From Planktothricoides sp. SR001 (GTDB lineage: Bacteria; Cyanobacteriota; Cyanobacteriia; Cyanobacteriales; Laspinemataceae), in contig NZ_LIUQ01000051.1 in assembly GCF_001276715.1 (NCBI RefSeq), forward strand, positions 1 through 32,353: a stretch of 32,353 nucleotides of DNA. The letters are read 5' to 3'. Both the position numbers and the translations under genes were made by a program. Shown here piece by piece: positions 26,626-32,353 of this stretch; within the stretch, counting starts at the first letter, position 1, and each line of letters opens with the position of its first letter. The notes beneath the pieces are model-generated. The model searched no databases, was not told the origin of the DNA, and saw only the letters and a list, made by a program, of their open reading frames with translations.

Positions 26626-27183
26626 TTATAGATGTTCAAATAAAATTTTTGTGCCAATCAAAATTAAAATACAGCCGCCAATAATTTCTACTTGACTAGA
26701 AAACAATTCGCCAAATTTTTTGCCCAAAAAAACGCCACAAAATGACATCATAAACGTAATCACACCAATCAGAATCACTGGCAAAGAGATAGAAATTGAT
26801 AGCAAAGAAAATCCTAAACCCACCGCTAACGCATCAATACTGGTGGCGATCGCTAACAGCAATAACGTATAAAGATTGCGGGTATCCCGAACATTATCTT
26901 CATCCGTATCGGGATGCAGCGCCTCATAAATCATTTTACCACCAATGAAAGCTAGTAAACCAAATGCAATCCAATGGTCAAAGGTGGCGATCGCATCGCG
27001 AAATCCCATCCCTGCCCACCATCCGACCACCGGCATAAACGCTTGAAAACCGCCAAAAAACGTCGCAATTCTTACGGCGTCCTCAATTCTCACCCCTTTG
27101 AGGGTCATGCCACTACTCACAGACACCGCAAAAGCATCTGCGGATAAACCAAAAGCAATTAATATACTACTAACGAGATCCAT
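26626..27183 (-). CDS. mntP: Manganese efflux pump MntP
   Basis: MntP-family proteins export Mn2+ across the membrane. The 185-residue protein has about six hydrophobic spans. It carries the family signature repeated in both halves: GLSADAFAVSVSSG near the start, and ATSIDALAVGLGFS in the second half, with the conserved Asp residues. FGGFQAFMPVVGW is also typical. ATG at 27183 is preferred over the in-frame TTG at 27201 because the protein then begins directly with the first membrane helix. No Mn-sensing yybP-ykoY riboswitch could be recognised upstream. Confidence 0.92.
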   Translation of the reverse strand: MDLVSSILIAFGLSADAFAVSVSSGMTLKGVRIEDAVRIATFFGGFQAFMPVVGWWAGMGFRDAIATFDHWIAFGLLAFIGGKMIYEALHPDTDEDNVRDTRNLYTLLLLAIATSIDALAVGLGFSLLSISISLPVILIGVITFMMSFCGVFLGKKFGELFSSQVEIIGGCILILIGTKILFEHL

Positions 27184-27639
27184 TACCGATGCCCTACTCA
27201 AGTTTGATTCTGGTTTTATTCTGCTATAAATCTAACACAAATTTTTTCTGAATTTAGGCAATTTTTTTATTGGCAAAAAATGAAATAAAAATGAAACAAC
27301 CGTGAAATAAAAATGAATTTTTGGGTCAGATTAGCTAATCAAAACTAGCTAATCAAAATAGGAAAACCAAGGCTTAACAGCAAATCCTTTGATTCCCGCA
27401 GGGGCGCGGGGAAAGTGAAAAGTCGTAGGGGCTTTCTGGCCATATAGCCTGACGGATTATGCTTCGCAAGGACGCCCGTACAAAAGAATTATCACTATTC
27501 ACTATTCACTATTCACTATTCACTATTCACTATTCACTCTCCCCAGCCCCCCAGCCCCCAGCCCCTCATCCCCCCAGCCCCTACCGCCCAGGGGGGATCC
27601 CTTGACGTTTCAGCCAGTTGAGCGTCACAATATTATTAT
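27184..27639. other. Intergenic region with low-complexity tracts
   Basis: No gene is seen. AAATGAAA-type direct repeats lie at about 27278-27315 (AATAAAAATGAA twice), and ACTAGCTAATCAAAA is partly duplicated near 27335-27358. Then come a heptamer array and a run rich in C and CCCCAG units (27540-27595). This is typical degenerate cyanobacterial spacer. Confidence 0.5.
27494..27535. repeat. Heptamer tandem repeat ACTATTC x6
   Basis: Six exact copies of ACTATTC run in tandem, followed by a partial seventh (ACTCT). This is the short tandemly repeated heptamer class common in filamentous cyanobacteria. Confidence 0.95.
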
Positions 27640-27746
27640 TAGGACTTACGCATTACCTCTATATCTGGTAGGGCGCGATCGCGCTTTCTCACCCCAACCT
27701 AAAAGGGTTGAATAACAGTTGTATAAAGCAATTTGCGTAAGTCCTA
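27640..27746. mobile_element. MITE-like element with AGGACTTACGCA ends
   Basis: TAGGACTTACGCA (27640-27652) and TGCGTAAGTCCTA (27734-27746) are perfect 13-bp inverted repeats bounding 107 bp with no coding capacity. These ends are familiar from small cyanobacterial non-autonomous elements. A target duplication is not clear. It lies 27 bp before the next start codon and may provide or displace that gene's promoter. Confidence 0.7.
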
Positions 27747-27773
27747 CTTATATAGAATTGGTCGCGCAACAAT

Positions 27774-27989
27774 ATGGCAGACTCCCATCATCCCCTAACC
27801 CAAGCCTATCTAAACTTCTGGCGGTTTATCCCCTACGCAGGGTTTGGCATCTTGGCGTTTTCTTTAACTTCCGCCACCGGACTATCTGTTCTGTTAAAAA
27901 GTTATTTTATTATTCTGGAAATTCCCGTTGGTCTGCTGGGGATTTATTTTCTTTTAGCTAAATCAAGCAAATTTAATAAAATCAAGTAG
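27774..27989 (+). CDS. Small two-helix membrane protein
   Basis: The 71-residue protein has two hydrophobic spans (about 17-38 and 43-63) and a Lys-rich tail (KSSKFNKIK), suggesting both ends face the cytosol. No family is recognised. Another frame is open across the same stretch, but this one has sensible membrane-protein composition. There is no clear ribosome site, and the MITE-like element ends 27 bp upstream, so expression is uncertain. Confidence 0.5.
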   Translation: MADSHHPLTQAYLNFWRFIPYAGFGILAFSLTSATGLSVLLKSYFIILEIPVGLLGIYFLLAKSSKFNKIK

Positions 27990-28109
27990 AGGGGGGACTA
28001 TTGGCCGCCATCATCTTTAATTGGCTGCCAAAGATTTAGTCACCAATGCTTCGTCCGCACCATCGGGAGTGTGTCCAAAATCAATCACTGACAGTTGCAA
28101 GGAAAGGTT

Positions 28110-28466
28110 ATGAAAAATAAATGGGTTGCTGCTCTGCTTGCCTTTTTTTTAGGTGGGATTGGCATTCATAAATTTTACTTAGGAAATAATGTAGCCGGTT
28201 TGCTATACTTCCTATTTAGTTGGACATTTATTCCGGCGATTTTAGCAATTTTTGATTTTATTGGGTTAGTCCTCACATCTGAAGAAGCCTTTAACCGAAA
28301 ATATAATTGGTCAATGCTGCCTCAGAATTACAGCAATTCCCAGCCCGGACTTTCTGCTGATCGGGTTACCCAAACCTTATTTGAATTGAAAAAATTATAT
28401 GAGGAAGGAGTGATTACGGCGGAAGAATATGAAGAAAAACGCCAAAAATTATTAAATAACTTGTAG
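28110..28466 (+). CDS. TM2-domain protein with SHOCT-like tail
   Basis: The 118-residue protein starts with a TM2 domain: KNKWVAALLAFFLGGIGIHKFYLGN, then a second helix (GLLYFLFSWTFIPAILAIFDFIGLVL). GGIGIHKFYLG is the family signature. The C-terminal 30 residues (LFELKKLYEEGVITAEEYEEKRQKLL) form a SHOCT-type short helical motif, often an oligomerisation element. ATG at 28110 follows AAGGAAAGG; the upstream in-frame TTG at 28095 overlaps that ribosome site and is unlikely. The next gene starts 24 bp later, so they are probably co-transcribed. Confidence 0.88.
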   Translation: MKNKWVAALLAFFLGGIGIHKFYLGNNVAGLLYFLFSWTFIPAILAIFDFIGLVLTSEEAFNRKYNWSMLPQNYSNSQPGLSADRVTQTLFELKKLYEEGVITAEEYEEKRQKLLNNL

Positions 28467-28490
28467 AATATAGCGAATCAAATAGATTAA

Positions 28491-29201
28491 GTGAAAGTGC
28501 CACAAAATAATTCAAATTGGTTTCAACAAATTCCCAAATGGGTCTGGTGGTCTGCGGTTCCAGGGTTTGGCGGATTGGCGATCGCCTTTGCCGGGGAAAA
28601 AACCAAGACCAACTCTTGGATCGCCTTGGGATTAACGTTAACCGGGGGGGCATTATTTTTAACAGAAACGCCCTGGTTTCTGCCGATTTGGTTGACGCAA
28701 ATTGGGTTAGCATTTTATCTCAGAAAACCCTTTTTGATTAAAACCTATCCCAAGCACTTGCCCTTACCAGAGGATGCAGTAACCTCGTCAATAATTGCCG
28801 GTTTGCGGGACAAACTTGACATCAATCAATGTTCTAAAAACGAACTGGTTTATCAATTAGAACTGCCCATTGTCTATGCCAATGATATTGAAGCTTTACG
28901 CAATGAAGGCTATATTTTTACCGACCCAGAGGAATTAACCGACTTGGTGGGAATTCCCGAAAGTACCGTCAAGCGAATTACCCCGTTGATTACCTTTACT
29001 TACGACTATAAAAAAGAATTAGACTTATCTTGGCGGCGGTTAAATACCCATTCAATTTCCGAGTTAGTCGCTTGCGGACTTGACTCTGCTGTAGCCATGA
29101 AAATTGTCAACGAACGCGAACAAAGGGGCGACTATAAAACCGTAATTGATGTGAAGCGGCGCACCGGATTACCCTTAAAATTTTATCGTCAAATTCTCTA
29201 G
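28491..29201 (+). CDS. Membrane-anchored helix-hairpin-helix protein
   Basis: The 236-residue protein begins with GTG. It has two or three hydrophobic spans in residues 15-80 (WVWWSAVPGFGGLAIAFAG, then WIALGLTLTGGALFL, then WLTQIGLAFYL). The rest holds two helix-hairpin-helix-like units. The first is around 109-170 (KLDINQCSKNELVYQLELP ... LVGIPESTVKRI). The second is around 183-236 (LNTHSISELVACGLDSAVAMKIV ... DVKRRTGLPLKFYRQIL). Such units, as in ComEA-type proteins, often bind DNA, though some mediate protein contacts. It lies 24 bp after the TM2-SHOCT gene. A role in DNA handling at the membrane is only a suggestion. Confidence 0.7.
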   Translation: MKVPQNNSNWFQQIPKWVWWSAVPGFGGLAIAFAGEKTKTNSWIALGLTLTGGALFLTETPWFLPIWLTQIGLAFYLRKPFLIKTYPKHLPLPEDAVTSSIIAGLRDKLDINQCSKNELVYQLELPIVYANDIEALRNEGYIFTDPEELTDLVGIPESTVKRITPLITFTYDYKKELDLSWRRLNTHSISELVACGLDSAVAMKIVNEREQRGDYKTVIDVKRRTGLPLKFYRQIL

Positions 29202-29286
29202 ATGATTTGCATCTATAATTAGCAGGTTGCTATAACTGCAATAGAAACTTAAATCGATCGCAAAATATCGCAAATTTGCAAATTTA
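29202..29286 (+). promoter_or_regulatory. ctaA upstream region with a palindrome at the start codon
   Basis: A consensus -10 hexamer TATAAT lies at 29214-29219. A TTGC-N7-GCAA dyad sits at 29227-29241. A perfect 14-bp palindrome AAATTTGCAAATTT occupies 29272-29285, ending one base before the ctaA ATG at 29287, where a ribosome site would be expected. It may be an operator or an mRNA structure. No known metalloregulator box is matched. Confidence 0.4.
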
Positions 29287-31698
29287 ATGGTGAATAATTC
29301 GGAAATAAATCTAAAAATTCCTGTAGAAACCATCGTCCTGGACGTGGGGGGAATGAAATGTGCGGGCTGTGTCAAAGCGGTGGAACGTCAGTTAACCCAA
29401 CAGTCTGGGGTGATTTCTGCTTGTGTGAACCTGGTGACGGAAATGGCTGCGGTGGAATGCCAAGTCGGGGCAGTCAACCCCGTGGAACTGGCCGATCGCC
29501 TCACCGCCACGGGTTTTCCCACCCAACCGCGTCCGGCGTTTAATCCACTAATGGGCGATCGCCCCTACACGGAAGTCATCAAACGCCAACAGCAAGAAAT
29601 TCGCGCCACTATTGCCCAACTAGCGATCGCTGCCTTGCTGATCGTCCTTTCTGGCGTCGGACATATCGTTCATTTCCCTTGGCTGGGGGGAATTTGGTTT
29701 CATTTTGGCCTCGCCACCGCCGCCCTATTACTTCCCGGACGGGCGATCGTCCTCGACGGTTGGCGCGGTTGGTGGCATGGCAGCCCCAACATGAACACCT
29801 TAGTGGGTTTGGGCGCTTTGAGTGCATATTTTGCCAGTACCGTTGCCCTGCTTTATCCAAAACTCGGCTGGGAATGTTTCTTTGATGAACCTGTAATGTT
29901 ACTGGGTTTCATCCTCCTCGGTCGTACCCTGGAAAAACTGGCGAGACACCGCGCCGCTGCTTCATTACAAGCATTGCTGACCCTCAAACCAACCACCGCC
30001 CGACTTTTGGGCAAATCAGCCGACGCCCAAACCCTGCAAAATCCCGCATCCGCCATAGAAATTCCCGCCGACCGTGTCCGAGTTGGGGAATTTTTGCAAG
30101 TATTGCCCGGAGAAAAAATCCCCGTAGATGGGGAAGTGGTTCTCGGCAATACCAGCGTTAATGAATCGATGCTGACTGGGGAAGCTATCCCCGTAGCCAA
30201 ACAACCAGGAGATATAGTCACCGGGGGGAGTTTGAATCAGTCCGGGGCGATCGCCTTCCGGGTCACTCGTACCGGGTCGGACACCACCCTGGCCCAAATT
30301 ATCCGTTTGGTAGAACAAGCCCAAACTCGCAAAGCCCCAGTTCAACAATTAGCCGATACAGTGGCCGGTTATTTTACTTATGGGGTAATGACCATTGCCA
30401 CTTTCACCTTTTTATTCTGGTACTTTGCAGGCAGCAAAATTTGGCCAGACGCGATCGCTGTGGGGCATTCCCTCACCCATGTCGCCGAAATGCCCGTTCA
30501 CCCCTCACCGCTATTATTAAGTTTAAAATTAGCGATCGCCGTCCTAGTCATTGCCTGTCCTTGTGCCCTCGGTCTTGCCACACCCACCGCGATCTTAGTC
30601 GGGACTGGGGTGGGGGCAGAACAGGGTTTACTGATTCGCGGCGGAGATATTCTCGAACGAGTCAAACAATTAGATACCGTAATTTTTGATAAAACCGGCA
30701 CCCTCACCGCTGGTTATCCCGTGGTGACAGATTGTATTTTACTAGGGGAAGTTAGCGAAGGGGCGAAAAGTCAGGAAAAACTGTTGCAACTGGCTGCCAG
30801 CGCGGAACAAGGGACAAATCACCCCCTGGCGATCGCAATTTTACAAGCCGCCGAACAGCAAGGTTTACCGCTTCTCGATGCTAAAGACTTTTATACCGAA
30901 CCGGGTTTAGGGATTTCTGCCACCGTTGCCGGGGAAAAGGTTCTCGTGGGGACTGCCCAATGGTTACAACAGCATGGGATTACCTTAGAACCTGTAGAAA
31001 ATGAGTTAGAAAATGAGTCAGAAAATGAGTCAGAAAATGAGTCATTCTCAGGTAAAACCTTGGTCTATGTTGCCCTGGAAAATCAACTGCGAGGATGCAT
31101 TGCCCTCAAAGACCAACTTAGACCGGATGCTAAAGAAACCGTAAAAAATTTACAGGACATGGGTTTGCGGGTCGTCATGCTGACCGGCGATCGCGCCGAA
31201 ACTGCCCAGGCGATCGCGCAACAACTGGGAATTGAGGAAAATGATGTATTTGCCGGTGTCCTTCCCGCAGCCAAGGCCCAGGCGATCGGCACCTTACAAA
31301 CTGCCGGTCATATAGTAGCAATGGTTGGCGACGGCATCAACGACGCCCCAGCCTTAGCCCAAGCGGACATTGGCATTAGCTTACATGGCAGTACCGACGT
31401 AGCCGTAGAAACTGCGGGCATTGTGTTAATGCGTAACAGCTTAATTGATGTAGTGAAATCTATCCAACTCAGTCGCGCCACCTTTAACAAAATTCGCCAA
31501 AACTTATTTTGGGCATTCGTCTACAATACCCTAGGAATTCCCATTGCGGCGGGGCTACTTTTACCCCAATGGGGCATCATTCTCAGCCCCTCAACAGCCG
31601 GGGCAATGATGGCCTTTAGTTCCGTGAGTGTTGTCACCAATTCTTTACTATTGCGGCGGGCAAAATTACTTTCACCAATCACAACCCAGAAAAATTAG
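29287..31698 (+). CDS. ctaA: Copper-transporting P1B-type ATPase, CtaA-like
   Basis: CtaA is the cyanobacterial plasma-membrane copper importer that, with Atx1 and PacS, supplies plastocyanin and cytochrome oxidase. The 803-residue length is normal. An N-terminal HMA domain has GMKCAGC (22-28). PNMNTLVGLGALSAY and FDEPVMLLGFILLGRTLE strongly resemble CtaA. The membrane metal site is CPC (Cys424, Cys426), followed by ALGLATP. The phosphorylated Asp is Asp468 in DKTGT, HPLA is present in the N-domain, and GDGIND spans 681-686. The N-domain carries an unusual acidic run of four ENE(L/S) repeats (about 571-588) coded by 12-bp tandem repeats. I choose CtaA over PacS from remembered similarity, so the paralogue call is moderate. 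Confidence 0.9.
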   Translation: MVNNSEINLKIPVETIVLDVGGMKCAGCVKAVERQLTQQSGVISACVNLVTEMAAVECQVGAVNPVELADRLTATGFPTQPRPAFNPLMGDRPYTEVIKRQQQEIRATIAQLAIAALLIVLSGVGHIVHFPWLGGIWFHFGLATAALLLPGRAIVLDGWRGWWHGSPNMNTLVGLGALSAYFASTVALLYPKLGWECFFDEPVMLLGFILLGRTLEKLARHRAAASLQALLTLKPTTARLLGKSADAQTLQNPASAIEIPADRVRVGEFLQVLPGEKIPVDGEVVLGNTSVNESMLTGEAIPVAKQPGDIVTGGSLNQSGAIAFRVTRTGSDTTLAQIIRLVEQAQTRKAPVQQLADTVAGYFTYGVMTIATFTFLFWYFAGSKIWPDAIAVGHSLTHVAEMPVHPSPLLLSLKLAIAVLVIACPCALGLATPTAILVGTGVGAEQGLLIRGGDILERVKQLDTVIFDKTGTLTAGYPVVTDCILLGEVSEGAKSQEKLLQLAASAEQGTNHPLAIAILQAAEQQGLPLLDAKDFYTEPGLGISATVAGEKVLVGTAQWLQQHGITLEPVENELENESENESENESFSGKTLVYVALENQLRGCIALKDQLRPDAKETVKNLQDMGLRVVMLTGDRAETAQAIAQQLGIEENDVFAGVLPAAKAQAIGTLQTAGHIVAMVGDGINDAPALAQADIGISLHGSTDVAVETAGIVLMRNSLIDVVKSIQLSRATFNKIRQNLFWAFVYNTLGIPIAAGLLLPQWGIILSPSTAGAMMAFSSVSVVTNSLLLRRAKLLSPITTQKN

Positions 31699-31726
31699 CC
31701 ACCTTGAACCATCTTTCTGATTTTAT

Positions 31727-31754
31727 GTAGAGACGTTAGCGATAACGTCTCTAC
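31727..31754. repeat. Hairpin GTAGAGACGTTA, dispersed cyanobacterial repeat
   Basis: GTAGAGACGTTA (31727-31738) and TAACGTCTCTAC (31743-31754) form a perfect 12-bp stem with a GCGA loop, between ctaA and a convergent gene. The TGTAGAGACGTT motif is a common dispersed palindrome in cyanobacteria. It may end transcription, but no T-tract follows. Confidence 0.8.
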
Positions 31755-31834
31755 TTCCTATTAAACCAATTTTTTAAACAGGGTTTGCGATCCAATCAAT
31801 GAGAGAGGCTCGTTCATATCATTCTCTTTTAATT

Positions 31835-32182
31835 TTATCCCACTGCTTGTTCCAGAATTTGCCACTGCCTAGTATCGTGAATCACCTCGCAAATCAAATC
31901 AAAGATTTGCCGACAATGATTATCTGCGTGCAAAGGTAAAGCATCAGTTTTTACTACCACATTCATCCGGACTTCCTCATCGTATTTGTATTTTTTTGTT
32001 AGGGTAACTTCTACGGTGACTAGCTTAGAAAATGGCACATCGGCTGAGATTTCTCTAGCCATGATGTAATCATCACTTTCATAAAGAATATGAAAATGAC
32101 AAGACTGCAAAATATCTGCCACCAATAGTCCAAGACGGTCTGGATCGCAGGCAATACGATAAAAGCTAGTGTACCGAGCCAT
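31835..32182 (-). CDS. Conserved cyanobacterial hypothetical protein
   Basis: The preferred product is about 115 residues starting MARYTSFYRIACDPDRLGLL. An upstream in-frame ATG at 32209 is possible. However, a TATAAT -10-like box lies immediately before it (around 32215-32221, minus strand), which would place transcription start at or after that ATG. The sequence alternates helices and strands (HFHILYESDDYIMARE, then LVTVEVTLTKKY, then MNVVVKTDA) and has no membrane span. I know no function. The gene is convergent with ctaA. Confidence 0.65.
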   Translation of the reverse strand: MARYTSFYRIACDPDRLGLLVADILQSCHFHILYESDDYIMAREISADVPFSKLVTVEVTLTKKYKYDEEVRMNVVVKTDALPLHADNHCRQIFDLICEVIHDTRQWQILEQAVG

Positions 32183-32289
32183 AAGCAATTTTTTTCGGCG
32201 ATAGAACATCCAAGATTATAATCTTACCGAACCGTAAACGGAAGATCGGTTAATTTTGTTATTCGTTATTTGTTATTTGCATGGGAGCG

Positions 32290-32353
32290 GGGTGTAGGGT
32301 GTAGGGTGTAGGGTGTAGGGGGAAGCCGCCGTCGTGTAGGGTGTAGGGTGTAG
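32290..32353. repeat. Heptamer tandem repeat GGTGTAG at the window end
   Basis: Four copies of the GGTGTAG unit, a GC-rich interruption (GGGAAGCCGCCGTC), then three more copies that reach the end of the window. The array may continue beyond it. Confidence 0.92.

Noticed and set aside
27184-27420. yybP-ykoY manganese riboswitch before mntP
   Set aside because: No recognisable conserved loop sequences; the region is mostly low-complexity AT repeats.
27719-27961. 80-codon frame overlapping the small membrane protein gene
   Set aside because: It starts inside the MITE end and has poor protein composition compared with the frame at 27774-27989.

Overview
The window reads as chromosome from a filamentous (Oscillatoriales-type) cyanobacterium. 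The HIP1 octamer GCGATCGC recurs throughout. The genes fit that lineage: chlI, a CtaA-type copper ATPase, the DUF2499/DUF3593 pair, and remains of a DUF4347 surface protein. Short heptamer repeats and AGGACTTACGCA-ended inverted repeats are also typical. I cannot name genus or species.

Layout: (1) 1-2455 holds two broken insertion sequences, an IS5-like element and an IS630 element with a TA target duplication. (2) 2496-6096 is the most interesting locus: a tubulin/FtsZ-like protein with a four-helix membrane protein immediately upstream, divergent from a lipoprotein with a vWA-like metal-site pattern. (3) 6195-8921 carries a hypothetical gene, chlI and ruvC, with heptamer-type repeats between chlI and ruvC and a 10-bp tandem array after ruvC. 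(4) 10210-14514 is a probable two-gene operon: a 1104-residue PAS/GAF histidine kinase, then a short pyruvate-kinase-like protein without the C-terminal domain and without a key active-site threonine. (5) 15281-22742 contains a DUF5678-like small protein, trmL, a possible small RNA, a LysM/M23 cell-wall peptidase, DUF3593 and DUF2499 membrane proteins, csaB and a VanX-like dipeptidase. (6) 22756-25942 is a decay zone: a frameshifted small gene, an AT-rich stretch, and a large ruined DUF4347/lectin/RTX surface-protein gene. (7) 26271-32353 carries a small hypothetical gene, mntP, a MITE-like element, a small membrane protein, a TM2-SHOCT protein, a membrane-anchored helix-hairpin-helix protein, ctaA, a conserved small gene and heptamer repeats.

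How genes may work together: the tubulin-like, membrane and vWA lipoprotein genes look like one envelope-associated module, with a cytosolic GTP-binding polymer candidate, a membrane component and an outer-leaflet metal-binding component. The M23 peptidase, CsaB and VanX-like dipeptidase all act on the cell wall or its polymers but are separate transcription units. The kinase and the pyruvate-kinase-like protein are 27 bp apart and probably co-transcribed. Apart from motif-level recognition, all functions are inferred without database searches.
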